A stretch of DNA of 64,000 nucleotides from Bacteroidales bacterium (GCA_024409235.1 JAKSUA010000001.1:171067-235066); one strand, 5' to 3'. Positions 7,895-17,221 are shown, numbered from the stretch's first letter. Translations and numbers: made by a program. The notes: generated from the letters alone by a model not told the origin.

Positions 7895-9016
7895 CTACAT
7901 CAAATTATTATATACTTCAATAGTTTGTTTTGCAAAATTTTCGAGGGTAAACTTCTTCACTTGTTCAAAGCCTTCGGCTATCAGATGATTTCGTAGATTT
8001 TGATTTTCGTGAAGGTCAAGCATTGCCTGAGAAATGCTTTCTATTTTGTAAGGATCAATATAATAACCTGCAGAGCCTCCTACTTCGGGCAATGAGGTTG
8101 TGTTACTTAAAATTACCGGCGTTCCACTTTTAAATGCCTCCAAAATAGGAATACCGAAACCTTCGTAACGAGACGGATATAAAAACACTTCCGCACACTG
8201 ATATACAATCGGAAGATAATCGTTTCCTATATCACTGCGTATTATAATTCTATCCTGTAAATTATTTTTTTCGATATATGCTGCAATCTTACGGAAATAG
8301 CTTCGTCCCTTTCCAACAATAAGCAGAGGAAGTTCAATTTTATCTTTTATTGCATTGTACGCTTCCACAAGGCTAAGTACATTTTTTCTATCTGTAATAG
8401 CACCAACATACAGCATAAATTGTTTTGGAAGGCCTATATTTTCAATTGCGTCGGATTTCTCTTTATCGGAATAGTGTTTATCGAAAATATCGCTGCAAGT
8501 CTGATAAACAACATGTATTTTTTTAGGATCAATATTAAAATTAGCAATAATGTCCTGCTTAGTTGCCTCGCTTGTGGCAATAATTGCATCTGCTTTTGTG
8601 CAGGAATTTTTCCATTTAAGGTCGTAGATAGTTTTATCAATCAACGGGAAATCCGCAGGGAAAAGCTTATAAATCAAGTCATGGATTGTAACAACAGATT
8701 TTATTGTTGTTTTTTCGATACCTACAGGAAGTTCATGGCTCAATCCATGATAAATATCAATCTCATTTTCAAGCAAAGAGTTCAATATCAGCTTAGTACG
8801 CCAAATTGATTTTGAAGAAAACAATCCCGGAGTAACTGTTTCGAATCCTTGAGTATAGTAGAAACTTTCGTCGTTGTAGGAAACTTTAGGAGAAAACAGC
8901 ACATAATTATTTTCCGGATAGAATTCCTTTAGACTACGCACAAGGCTTCGGCTATAGTTTCCCAAGCCAGTTCCATTCAGGAATAATCGTTTTGCATCAA
9001 ATCCAATCTTATACAT
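7895..9016 (-). CDS. Glycosyltransferase, GT4 family (GT-B fold)
   Basis: 373 residues. It has the N-terminal acceptor-side motif GTGLGNYSR (15-23), the inter-domain segment YVGAITDRKN (203-212) and the donor-binding segment YEGFGIPILE (284-293) with the E-x7-E pattern of retaining GT4 enzymes such as mannosyl- and glucosyltransferases. It should transfer an NDP-sugar residue in envelope glycan synthesis at the cytoplasmic membrane; donor and acceptor are not predictable. The start codon overlaps the stop codon of the upstream LutA-like gene by one base (TAATG type), so the two are co-translated although functionally unrelated. Confidence 0.88.
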   Translation of the reverse strand: MYKIGFDAKRLFLNGTGLGNYSRSLVRSLKEFYPENNYVLFSPKVSYNDESFYYTQGFETVTPGLFSSKSIWRTKLILNSLLENEIDIYHGLSHELPVGIEKTTIKSVVTIHDLIYKLFPADFPLIDKTIYDLKWKNSCTKADAIIATSEATKQDIIANFNIDPKKIHVVYQTCSDIFDKHYSDKEKSDAIENIGLPKQFMLYVGAITDRKNVLSLVEAYNAIKDKIELPLLIVGKGRSYFRKIAAYIEKNNLQDRIIIRSDIGNDYLPIVYQCAEVFLYPSRYEGFGIPILEAFKSGTPVILSNTTSLPEVGGSAGYYIDPYKIESISQAMLDLHENQNLRNHLIAEGFEQVKKFTLENFAKQTIEVYNNLM

Positions 9017-9732
9017 TAGAAGTTTGCTAAAATGTTAACAATATGGATTGGTTTGATATTTATATTATTACGTTCCACGTAAGCATTGATGTTCATTAAA
9101 CAAGAACCTTCCGTTCCAGTAATATATTCTGCGCCTGATTCCACAGCAAAACGAACTTTCTGTTCAACCATTGCCGAAGAAATATCTTTTTGTTTGATAG
9201 AGAAAGTACCGCCAAAGCCGCAACAAGTTGTGCTTTCCTCCATTTCCACAATCTCAAGACCTTTTACATTCTGCAAAAGAGTTCGAGGCTCCGAAACCAT
9301 TCCATATTCGCGAAGCGCGGAACAAGAGTCGTGAACAGTTACTTTTCCGTTAAATGTAGCTCCTAAATCAGTTACTTTCAAAACATTCACAAGAAAATCG
9401 CAAATGTCGAACATTCTGTTTGAGAGATTTTCAGCAGCTTTTTTCTCATCTGCATTATCGAACAACGAAGCATAGCGTCGTTTAATAAATCCCGTGCATG
9501 AACCGCCGGGGCTTACAATCATTCTGTCGCCTTCGAAATCTTTTAGGAATTTCCTTGCAAGTTCCTGTGTTTCTTTTTTATATCCACTATTAAACTGTGG
9601 TTGTCCACAACAAGTCTGCTGAGGATTATAATGAACCTCGCAGCCAACATGCTTTAAAATCTTTACAAGGTTTTGACCAACCTCAGGTTGAACTTGGTCA
9701 ACAAAGCAAGGAATAAACAAATCAACTTCCAT
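9016..9732 (-). CDS. lutA: (Fe-S)-binding protein, LutA/YkgE family (two CCG domains)
   Basis: 238 residues with two cysteine-rich CCG domains. The first has CFVDQVQPEVG near 9-19 and CCGQPQ at 41-46; the second has HDSCSALREYG and TTCCGFGG. This is the LutA subunit of L-lactate utilisation complexes (related to HdrB and glycolate oxidase GlcF), which handle electrons through Fe-S clusters. LutB and LutC are not adjacent; the next gene is a glycosyltransferase that overlaps by one base. Either lutBC lie elsewhere or this protein serves another oxidoreductase. The ATG at 9732 sits about 14 nt after the predicted transcription start. Confidence 0.82.
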   Translation of the reverse strand: MEVDLFIPCFVDQVQPEVGQNLVKILKHVGCEVHYNPQQTCCGQPQFNSGYKKETQELARKFLKDFEGDRMIVSPGGSCTGFIKRRYASLFDNADEKKAAENLSNRMFDICDFLVNVLKVTDLGATFNGKVTVHDSCSALREYGMVSEPRTLLQNVKGLEIVEMEESTTCCGFGGTFSIKQKDISSAMVEQKVRFAVESGAEYITGTEGSCLMNINAYVERNNINIKPIHIVNILANF

Positions 9733-9749
9733 AAAGAAAATTTTATTTG

Positions 9750-9757
9750 CAAAAGTA
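9750..9757 (-). promoter_or_regulatory. -7 promoter box of lutA-glycosyltransferase
   Basis: TACTTTTG on the minus strand matches TAnnTTTG and ends 17 nt before the lutA ATG. Confidence 0.55.
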
Positions 9758-9895
9758 ATGTTTTGTGCTGAAAAAAATTACGCTTACAAAAAAAACTTCT
9801 TTGTAGAAAAACAAATAAAAGGGAGTTTTCAACTTTAATCCCGTCTGTCTTTACAAACCATGTTAAAATTCAGCCGATTTCCGCAGACAAGCAAT

Positions 9896-9930
9896 AAAAA
9901 GTAGGGAATGTCCCCTATGGCATTCCCTAC
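9896..9930 (-). terminator. Terminator of the superoxide reductase-ferritin operon
   Basis: A perfect 10-bp inverted repeat (GTAGGGAATG at 9901-9910 with its complement at 9921-9930) and a 10-nt loop, followed on the minus strand by five T. It lies 15 bp past the ferritin stop codon. Confidence 0.85.
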
Positions 9931-9945
9931 CCCACCAACAAAAAA

Positions 9946-10431
9946 CTATCTCTTTTCCAATTCCTTATCAAGCAAGAAAAGAGCAGCTTTATCTTCACCA
10001 ATTTTTGTCAAGTCATCGAGAATTGTACGAACAGACTCTTCCTCCTCAACCTGTTCCGTAACGAACCATTGAAGAAAAACTATTGTTGCGTAATCTTTTT
10101 CGTTTTCAGCAATCAAACACAAATTATTGATAAGGCTGGTAACTTTTCTCTCGTTACGCAAAGCTGTTTCAAACATAGATTCAGGATTTTCCCAAACAAT
10201 TGGAATTTCGGCAATTGCACGGAGTTCAATCGAAGCGAAATGACTTTCGAGATAATCCATGAACTTAAACGCATGCTGCATTTCCTCGTCGGTCTGTTTT
10301 CTGAACCAGTGCGACATGCCTTTCATGCCAAAGTTCAACACGTCGGCCGACATTGCCAAATACAAATAAGCCGACCACATTTCGTTATTTATCTGGGCGT
10401 TAAGAGCGTCCTGCATTTTATCACTAATCAT
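9946..10431 (-). CDS. ftnA: Ferritin (non-haem, bacterial)
   Basis: 161 residues, the usual length of bacterial ferritins. The four-helix bundle carries the ferroxidase ligands in NEMWSAYLYLAM (Glu17) and EEMQHAFKFMDY (the Glu and His of helix B), with further acidic residues in the EQVEEEE stretch. It oxidises Fe(II) and stores iron as ferric mineral in the cytosol, limiting Fenton chemistry. It lies 12 bp downstream of the superoxide reductase gene on the same strand and ends at a strong terminator. Iron storage and superoxide removal are thus co-expressed, a sensible pair in an aerotolerant anaerobe. Confidence 0.93.
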   Translation of the reverse strand: MISDKMQDALNAQINNEMWSAYLYLAMSADVLNFGMKGMSHWFRKQTDEEMQHAFKFMDYLESHFASIELRAIAEIPIVWENPESMFETALRNERKVTSLINNLCLIAENEKDYATIVFLQWFVTEQVEEEESVRTILDDLTKIGEDKAALFLLDKELEKR

Positions 10432-10443
10432 GGCTTAAAACTT

Positions 10444-10863
10444 TTATTTGTTAATACTACAGGACTTTTGTTTTTCGCAACATTTCAGATCTTTTTTCCA
10501 CAATCCGTGTACATTACAATATTCGTACACCGCAATTGGTTCATCATTACAGATGCAGAAACAGGCACAGGCAGTTCCGTTTGGAGGCAGTTTCACAAAC
10601 TGACCGCCTTTTTTAGTCTCAACGTAAATCCACTGAATAAAATGGTCGGATTCCATTGGATGGGGAACACTGCCAATTTCTATCCGCAACGTACATTCAT
10701 CCACACGAGTTACAACAGGCAAATGTTTTTCGGTTCCAACGTCCTCGGTTTTAGGAACAAGTTCCGTCATTTCCTTTCCACAACAATGAGGAGGAACACC
10801 AGAATCAACGATTTTTACAATCACATTGCCGCATGTATTGCAGCGAAAAAATTTTGTTTCCAT
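10444..10863 (-). CDS. dfx: Desulfoferrodoxin / superoxide reductase (two-iron-centre type)
   Basis: 139 residues. Centre I (desulforedoxin-like) is complete: Cys8, Cys11, Cys27 and Cys28. Centre II, the catalytic Fe(His)4(Cys) site, is also complete: His47 in EKHLPVV, His68, His74 in ESDHFIQW, Cys116 and His119 in CNVHGLW. It reduces superoxide to peroxide without making oxygen, taking electrons from rubredoxin. The last dozen residues add an extra KCCEKQKSC cysteine cluster after the usual family end. It is the first gene of an operon with ferritin and is transcribed divergently from oxyR, a likely regulator. Confidence 0.95.
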   Translation of the reverse strand: METKFFRCNTCGNVIVKIVDSGVPPHCCGKEMTELVPKTEDVGTEKHLPVVTRVDECTLRIEIGSVPHPMESDHFIQWIYVETKKGGQFVKLPPNGTACACFCICNDEPIAVYEYCNVHGLWKKDLKCCEKQKSCSINK

Positions 10864-10922
10864 AACATAACATTTTTTAATTACACACTAAAACAGCAAC
10901 TCATTCGAACGATTTTGCAGGA

Positions 10923-10930
10923 CAAATGTA
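10923..10930 (-). promoter_or_regulatory. -7 promoter box of the superoxide reductase-ferritin operon
   Basis: TACATTTG on the minus strand matches TAnnTTTG. It lies 60 bp upstream of the dfx ATG, in the 181-bp gap shared with oxyR. This gap would hold any OxyR operator, although I see no unambiguous ATAG-type motif. Confidence 0.5.
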
Positions 10931-11044
10931 TAGGCAGTTTTTAGATTTTAAAATTCATATTACTCAATCCAACATTGATAAAATCAATAACAATTATCAT
11001 ATTAATTTATAAAATTTATTTTACTTTTCGCAAAAGACAGAAAT

Positions 11045-11968
11045 ATGACTTTACAACAATTAGAATACATTATTGCACTCGACGACTACCGCCATTTTAT
11101 GAAAGCGGCAGAGTCTTGCGGTGTAACACAGTCAACAATGAGTCTGATGCTTCATAAACTTGAAGAAGAACTTGATTTACAAATTTTTGACAGAAATCTC
11201 CATCCAATCCGTCCGACACTGGCAGGAGAAAAAATCATTAAGCAGGCACGCGTGGTTCTTTTTCATTCAAATCAGTTGAAAGAGCTGTCGTTATGTGAGC
11301 ACAACAGTGTTTCGGGCAACATTCGTTTAGGAATAACTCCGACAGTTGCGCCTTACATTATGCCCAAACTGTTTCATCACATAAATACAATTCCCGAAGT
11401 CACAATGACAGCCTGCGAACTCTACCGCGACAGATTAATAGAAATGCTTAAAAATGCAGAAATAGACATGGCTATCATGTCGTTAGCGAACAGCAACGAA
11501 AACATTCTGGAAATTCCTTTATACAAGGAACGGCTCTGGGCATACGTTTCAGCGAAGGACCCATTGTACAAAGAAAAAACCATTGATTTTAATACGATGC
11601 CTCGGAACCGTTTATGGACACTAAAGCACGAGATTTGCTTTCAACAGCAGATATTGAATTCCGAAAACTGGGAATCGGAAAGAAGTTCAATGTACGAGTC
11701 AGGAAACATTGCCACTTTACTTAGAATTATTGAGGAAAATGAAGGATTTACCATTATTCCAGAGCTTCACATTCCTATACTTCGGGAAAACCACCGGAAA
11801 AATCTACGTTCGTTCAACAATCCAATTCCTATGCATAAAGTGTCTCTTTTTATTCGCTCAGACTATGTTCGTTCAGGATTGCTCAACACTATTATAGACG
11901 GAATTAAAGAAATCATTCCCGAAGAAATGCTTGACGAGAGATTGAAAAAATATAAAATTAAATTGTAG
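11045..11968 (+). CDS. oxyR: LysR-family regulator, OxyR-like
   Basis: 307 residues. The N-terminal winged helix (MTLQQLEYIIALDDYRHFMKAA, with TQSTMSLMLHKLEEEL as recognition helix) and the substrate-binding domain from about residue 90 follow OxyR closely. OxyR senses peroxide through a disulfide between two cysteines (199 and 208 in E. coli). Here Cys198 in HEICFQQQ aligns with the peroxidatic one, but the segment after it has no second cysteine. It may work by a one-cysteine mechanism, with a distant cysteine (25, 84 or 124), or respond to something else. Divergent placement from dfx-ftnA supports control of oxidative-stress genes. Confidence 0.82.
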   Translation: MTLQQLEYIIALDDYRHFMKAAESCGVTQSTMSLMLHKLEEELDLQIFDRNLHPIRPTLAGEKIIKQARVVLFHSNQLKELSLCEHNSVSGNIRLGITPTVAPYIMPKLFHHINTIPEVTMTACELYRDRLIEMLKNAEIDMAIMSLANSNENILEIPLYKERLWAYVSAKDPLYKEKTIDFNTMPRNRLWTLKHEICFQQQILNSENWESERSSMYESGNIATLLRIIEENEGFTIIPELHIPILRENHRKNLRSFNNPIPMHKVSLFIRSDYVRSGLLNTIIDGIKEIIPEEMLDERLKKYKIKL

Positions 11969-12076
11969 GGCCACTGTTTTTCATTTAACATTTCCGTTCT
12001 AATTTTATGGCAATGAGTCAAAAGGAAGCCAAATTCCATATTTTTTACTATTTTTATGCCATCAAAACAATAAAGA

Positions 12077-12811
12077 ATGGACTTCTTTTATCACATAGGT
12101 CGATATATTCTGCTCATGCAGAAAGTTTTAGGACGCCCAGACGAAAAAAAAATGTTCCGACGAAACATCGGGAAGGAAATTGTTGCTATTGGATGGGATT
12201 CAATTGGAATTGTTTCTATTATTTCCTTTTTCATGGGCGGTGTGATGGCACTTCAGCTTGCCATTAACATGGAAAACCCAGTTTTGCCACAATATCTAGT
12301 AGGATTAGGAACACGTGACTCAATTATTCTTGAATTCTCATCTTTAGTAATCGCATTGATTCTGTCTGGTAAAGTTGGTTCAAGCATAGCTTCAGAAATA
12401 GGAACCATGAGAATTACACAACAAATTGATGCTCTTGATATTATGGGAATCAACTCCGCAAATTATCTTTTATTTCCTAAGATTATAGCCGGAGCAATTT
12501 CATTTCCTGTAATCTGCTGTTTATGTATTGTACTAGGTATTGGCGGCGGATGGATTGTTGGCGATGTTTCGGGAATGGTGCCAAGCAACCAATACATTCT
12601 TGGACTACAGTTTATGTTCCAACCATTCTACGTTTTCTTTTCGAACATTAAAATGATTATCTTCGGAATACTAATCACTTCTATTTCTGGATACTACGGC
12701 TACTACGCACAAGGAGGTTCCCTACAAGTAGGCCAAGCAAGTACCCAGGCAGTTGTTGTCAGTAGTATTGCCGTTTTAGTTTTTGACCTTTCACTTCTTG
12801 CATTTTTATAG
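12077..12811 (+). CDS. mlaE: MlaE-family ABC permease
   Basis: 244 residues with five or six membrane helices. GKVGSSIASEIGTMR with TQQIDALDIMGIN following is the MlaE cytoplasmic helix-loop that contacts the ATPase. MlaE carries phospholipids between inner-membrane and periplasmic MlaD rings to maintain outer-membrane asymmetry. It is 2 bp upstream of mlaF. The usual third gene encoding an MCE-domain MlaD protein does not follow; a subtilase does instead, so MlaD must be encoded elsewhere. ATG at 12077 is chosen because the N-terminal amphipathic helix MDFFYHIGRYILLMQ fits the family. Confidence 0.93.
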   Translation: MDFFYHIGRYILLMQKVLGRPDEKKMFRRNIGKEIVAIGWDSIGIVSIISFFMGGVMALQLAINMENPVLPQYLVGLGTRDSIILEFSSLVIALILSGKVGSSIASEIGTMRITQQIDALDIMGINSANYLLFPKIIAGAISFPVICCLCIVLGIGGGWIVGDVSGMVPSNQYILGLQFMFQPFYVFFSNIKMIIFGILITSISGYYGYYAQGGSLQVGQASTQAVVVSSIAVLVFDLSLLAFL

Positions 12812-12813
12812 TC

Positions 12814-13566
12814 ATGATAGAAGTTAAAAATGTTTCAAAATCGTTTAAAGACGTCCAAATTCTTAAAAACGTTTCCACTGTTTTTGAAGAAGGCAAAGTA
12901 AATTGTATTATCGGTAAAAGTGGTTCCGGTAAAACAGTGCTTATGAAATCAATTGTAGGTCTTCATGAAATTGACGAAGGACAAATATTATTTCATGGAA
13001 GAAACTACACTGGAATGAACGACAGTCAACGGAAACAAATACGTAAAGAAATCGGAATGGTATTCCAAAGCGGGGCACTTTTTGATTCCGAGACATTGGA
13101 AGACAACGTAATGTTTCCACTACGAATGTTTTCGGGCATGAGCGAAGAAGAATGCCGTGAACGTGCAAACTTCTGTTTGAAACGTGTAGAAGTGATAAAC
13201 AAAAACAAACTTTACCCTTCAGAAATAAGTGGAGGTATGCAAAAACGCGTAGCAATCGCACGCGCCATCGCTTTGAATCCCAAATACTTACTTTGCGACG
13301 AACCAAACTCTGGACTAGATCCTATTACATCTATAGTGATAGACAATTTAATTCAAGGTATTGCACAGGAATACAATATTACTGCTATTGTAAATACCCA
13401 CGATATGAACTCCGTAATGGAAATCGCCGATAAAATCGTATTCATTTACAAGGGAGAAAAGTGGTGGGAAGGTTCTAAAGACGAAATCTGGCATACTGAT
13501 AATCAGGAACTTAACGATCTTATTTTTGCATCGTCACTAACAAAAAAAATCAAACAGTCACTTTAA
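12814..13566 (+). CDS. mlaF: MlaF-family ABC ATPase
   Basis: 250 residues. Walker A is GKSGSGKT at 34-41, the signature is ISGGMQKRVAIARA, and Walker B continues into CDEPNSGLD, a variant typical of MlaF rather than of general importers. It couples ATP hydrolysis to lipid movement through the MlaE permease encoded 2 bp upstream. Its stop codon overlaps the start of the following secreted protease gene (TAATG), which ties the three genes into one transcript. Confidence 0.93.
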   Translation: MIEVKNVSKSFKDVQILKNVSTVFEEGKVNCIIGKSGSGKTVLMKSIVGLHEIDEGQILFHGRNYTGMNDSQRKQIRKEIGMVFQSGALFDSETLEDNVMFPLRMFSGMSEEECRERANFCLKRVEVINKNKLYPSEISGGMQKRVAIARAIALNPKYLLCDEPNSGLDPITSIVIDNLIQGIAQEYNITAIVNTHDMNSVMEIADKIVFIYKGEKWWEGSKDEIWHTDNQELNDLIFASSLTKKIKQSL

Positions 13567-16328
13567 TGAAGAAAGTTTTATCAATATTTTTTCTTGTTTT
13601 CCTACCGACATTGCTGTTTTCACAAAGCTTCAGCAGTTTTAACGGGAAAGAAATCATTTCGGGGAAAATTATTGTTAAATTCAAACCTTCAACTGCTCTA
13701 AAAAGTTCATCATCAACAAATACGGAACAAGATTTAGACTTTTTTCTTAAAAAGATTGGTGCTACAAAACCTCAACAAAAATTTCCTATAGTCAAGATAC
13801 CGGAAAACTGCGAAAAATGTACTGATATAAGTAAGATCTATGAATTCTACTACACATCCAACGAGCCACTGGAAGACATTCTTCTAAGTCTCAACAACAT
13901 GGATTGTATTGAATATGCAGAACCTTCGTATGTTGCAGAACTACTTTACACGCCAAATGACACTGAATTCTCAAACGGCAATCTTTGGCATTTATCAACC
14001 TGCAAGATTCTTGACGCATGGGATGTTGAGCAAGGTGACAGTACAGTTGTAATTGGCATTGTTGACGGAGGAATTGACATAATTCAGAAAGACCTCATCA
14101 ATAAGATTGCATACAACACAAATGACCCAATTAACGGCATTGACGACGACGGCGACGGATACACCGACAATTATAGAGGATGGGACACTGCCGATGACGA
14201 CAACAATCCAACAAGCACTTCGAAGACAGAACATGGAACATACGTTTCCGGAATAGCATCAGGCGAAGTTGACAACGAATTTGGAACTGCCGGTGTGGGA
14301 TTCAAAACAAAATTTCTTCCAATTAAAGCCTGTCCTAACGGAACCGCATCCATTACAGCCGGATACGAAGGAGTTATTTATGCGGCAAACCAAGGATGTA
14401 AGGTCATAAACTGCTCATGGGGAGACACTTACGGCTCTCAATTTGGGAAAGATGCTATTTACTATGCTACATATAACTGCGACGCACTAGTTATTGCCGC
14501 AGCAGGAAATTCCGCCTCTACTGAATTATACTATCCAGCCTCTTACCCTGAAGTTTTAAGTGTTGGAGGAACTGCCGCCGGAGATCTTGTATGGGCAGAC
14601 ACTCCTACCAAAGGTTCACACTACAATCAATACATAGACATCTGTGCACCAGCGAAAGATTTCTACTCCATTGCTAATTCAGACAAAACTATTGCCATGT
14701 CGGGAGGAGGAACATCGTTTGCCGCACCTATAGCTTCGGGAGCAGCAGCCTTAGTTCGTAGTAAATATCCTGAATATTCCGCCCTACAAACAGCACAACT
14801 TCTACGTGTTTCTGCAGACGACATTTATGAAATCAATTCAGAAGCAAAATACAAAGACATGCTTGGCAAAGGTCGCCTCAATGTTTACAAAGCACTAACT
14901 AACAACAGTTTACCAGGTGTCCGCATTTCAAATGTCATATACGAAAACGCACGAAATCAACCTTATACTTTCGTGAAAGACACTGTTTTCTTATATGTTA
15001 CATTCAAAAACATATTACACGACGCGACTAACATTTCTATAAAATCAGTCTGTGATAACTCTATTTTTTCTCCTATTTTAACAGATACGACTTTTGAAGC
15101 AATAGCAGAAAACGAAGAAGTTACCTGTAAATTCGCATACAGAACACTTATCACACCTCCTGTCAACTACGAAATTTATTTTAAGTTCTCGTATTCAGGA
15201 GACAACAGCTACTCAGATTTTGAATATTTCCCAATTAAATTTAACTCATACTGCTATGATTTTGAAATTGGAAACATTAAGTCATCCGCAACATTTGATG
15301 GAAGTATTGCCGTTTATTCAACTTCACTGAAACAAAACGGATTTTCATATAAGAACTCGGAAAATTGTATCTATCAGGGAGGACTTATACTTGCAGAAAA
15401 TCAACATTCGATTTACTCAAGAACACAAAAGAATGCAGATTTCGAAAGCTACCTTCCGCCTACAATTCTTCAAACAGACAGCTGTGACCTAGCAATTCTT
15501 TCCAGTTTCTATAAAAAGAACCTTTATATAGAACAACTGATTTACGGTTGGGAAAACACAGATGCACTCATCTATCAATATACAATTACAAACGAAAGAG
15601 ACAGTGCATTGTACAATTTTCGTTTGGGAATGTTCATAGACTGGAATGTATTAAGTGCAAAAAACAACCAAATATGGTATGTTGACAGTTTACAGTTAAC
15701 CATTGCAACGAACATTAATCCACGTAGCTTTTACGTTGGACTGATGCCATTGGATTATAACAGAAGTGATGTTTATGCCTTTAACCTTGACAATGACGCA
15801 ATATATTACAAAGACGGATTTAACCGCACAGAACTTTGGTATGCGTTGAACAACAGTCAAAAAGAAGCTGGAACAAACACTATTTTAGGAGCAGACATTG
15901 CAGCCTTTAATTACAGCATTATAGACACCTTGCCATCAAAAGATTCAGTAAAAATCTATTATGCAATGATAGCAGCGGATTCACAAGAAGAATTATTTGA
16001 TTTAGCATATCAGCTTAAACAACAATATAATCCAACAATAGTAATTCCCGACACTATAGAAACAGAACCTTCTGCGGCAGCACAATTATTCAACCAAAAA
16101 GACGTTAAACTTTGTAACAAAGACAATGTTTATACAATAGAGTACTTACAATCAACGAAAGATATTCAAATAAGCCAACATTCAATAGAAGGTCAATTAC
16201 TCAGTGCAATTAGTATTTCTCCTGAAAATCAAACAGGAGAATATAGAATTCCATATTTCAAAGGAATTCAAATTATCTCAGTTAAAAATGAATTTTGCTC
16301 TGTAAACTTTAAGATTGTGCAACAATGA
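13566..16328 (+). CDS. Secreted S8 (subtilisin-like) serine peptidase, probable T9SS cargo
   Basis: 920 residues. Signal peptide at 1-20, an inhibitor-like propeptide to about 130, then the S8 domain with the full triad: Asp167 in GIVDGG, His223 in EHGTYVSG and Ser384 in GGTSFAAP, with the oxyanion Asn315 in AAGNS. After about residue 450 come beta-sandwich regions. The last 70 residues (ISQHSIEGQ to the C terminus) resemble a degenerate T9SS sorting tail without the usual YPNP. Ca-binding-like GIDDDGDGYTDN (191-202) is an insertion before His. It overlaps mlaF by one base and the next gene by four bases. Confidence 0.88.
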   Translation: MKKVLSIFFLVFLPTLLFSQSFSSFNGKEIISGKIIVKFKPSTALKSSSSTNTEQDLDFFLKKIGATKPQQKFPIVKIPENCEKCTDISKIYEFYYTSNEPLEDILLSLNNMDCIEYAEPSYVAELLYTPNDTEFSNGNLWHLSTCKILDAWDVEQGDSTVVIGIVDGGIDIIQKDLINKIAYNTNDPINGIDDDGDGYTDNYRGWDTADDDNNPTSTSKTEHGTYVSGIASGEVDNEFGTAGVGFKTKFLPIKACPNGTASITAGYEGVIYAANQGCKVINCSWGDTYGSQFGKDAIYYATYNCDALVIAAAGNSASTELYYPASYPEVLSVGGTAAGDLVWADTPTKGSHYNQYIDICAPAKDFYSIANSDKTIAMSGGGTSFAAPIASGAAALVRSKYPEYSALQTAQLLRVSADDIYEINSEAKYKDMLGKGRLNVYKALTNNSLPGVRISNVIYENARNQPYTFVKDTVFLYVTFKNILHDATNISIKSVCDNSIFSPILTDTTFEAIAENEEVTCKFAYRTLITPPVNYEIYFKFSYSGDNSYSDFEYFPIKFNSYCYDFEIGNIKSSATFDGSIAVYSTSLKQNGFSYKNSENCIYQGGLILAENQHSIYSRTQKNADFESYLPPTILQTDSCDLAILSSFYKKNLYIEQLIYGWENTDALIYQYTITNERDSALYNFRLGMFIDWNVLSAKNNQIWYVDSLQLTIATNINPRSFYVGLMPLDYNRSDVYAFNLDNDAIYYKDGFNRTELWYALNNSQKEAGTNTILGADIAAFNYSIIDTLPSKDSVKIYYAMIAADSQEELFDLAYQLKQQYNPTIVIPDTIETEPSAAAQLFNQKDVKLCNKDNVYTIEYLQSTKDIQISQHSIEGQLLSAISISPENQTGEYRIPYFKGIQIISVKNEFCSVNFKIVQQ

Positions 16329-17221
16329 AAAAAATTTTTACTGCCATATTTTGTGTGCTTTGTTTCTCAAACACTTTCGCACAACAAAAGGATTTCAGTG
16401 TTGCTGAATACAATCTTGTTTCTGTTTTCTCAAAAATGACAAGATTTGCTTCAGAGGAAGACAACGTGAAGAACAACGAAATCTTCACAGAAATGCTAGA
16501 CTCAATATTACGGATTCCCGAATCATTTAACTACGCGTTCAATGATTTAAATATGGGGAAAGTAACAGCTCCCGACGGAGCATTCCGTATTTTCACATGG
16601 TTCATTGTCCACACAAACGGCACATACGAAACACGTGGATTCCTTCAAAGATACTACAAAGCAACAAACACTGTTGAAGTTTATTTTCTTGAAGACAAGG
16701 CCAATTCAATGAAAGATCCTTCTATGGCTAACTGTACACCTCAATATTGGTACGGTGCAACATACTACGACATTCGTATGGACAAATATGACGGAATAGA
16801 GACATATTATCTACTTGGATGGCGTCCAAACGATATTTACACACAAAAGAAAGTTATTGAAACATTTCGTTTCGACAAGAAAGATAAGCCAACCTTTGGC
16901 TACCAGACAGTAGAATCAAAAGGAAAAGGTTTTAAGAAACGAATCATTTTTGAATACTCTTCTAAGCAGTCGATGATGCTTCGCTATGAGAAGAAGAAAA
17001 AAATGTATGTCCTCGACCATATTGCAGCAGCAGAACCACGATACGAAGGAATTTACGAATATTACGGTCCCGACTTTTCTATAGACGGATACAAATTCCG
17101 TCAAGGGAAACTGCATTATGTAGCAGACATAGACTACCACAGTCCACGTCAAAAATTTTCAGACTACGTTCCTGAAAAAATCAAACAAAAGCGGAAAAAG
17201 GAAGTTGAGTCAGGGCTTTAA
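16325..17221 (+). CDS. Conserved secreted protein of unknown function
   Basis: 298 residues with a signal peptide (MKKIFTAIFCVLCFSNTFAQ). The mature part is rich in aromatic residues and predicted beta-strand, for example FRIFTWFIVHTNGTYETRGF and GATYYDIRM, and ends in a very basic tail (KIKQKRKKE). It resembles a family seen beside Bacteroidetes envelope genes, but I know no function. The gene overlaps the subtilase by 4 bp (ATGA), so it is the fourth member of the mlaE-mlaF-peptidase operon. It ends by overlapping the convergent methyltransferase gene by 4 bp. Confidence 0.7.
   Translation: MKKIFTAIFCVLCFSNTFAQQKDFSVAEYNLVSVFSKMTRFASEEDNVKNNEIFTEMLDSILRIPESFNYAFNDLNMGKVTAPDGAFRIFTWFIVHTNGTYETRGFLQRYYKATNTVEVYFLEDKANSMKDPSMANCTPQYWYGATYYDIRMDKYDGIETYYLLGWRPNDIYTQKKVIETFRFDKKDKPTFGYQTVESKGKGFKKRIIFEYSSKQSMMLRYEKKKKMYVLDHIAAAEPRYEGIYEYYGPDFSIDGYKFRQGKLHYVADIDYHSPRQKFSDYVPEKIKQKRKKEVESGL

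Noticed and set aside
12077..13566. The mlaEF pair as a toluene-resistance (Ttg2) import system.
   Set aside because: The name is historical for the same family; nothing here indicates solvent tolerance.
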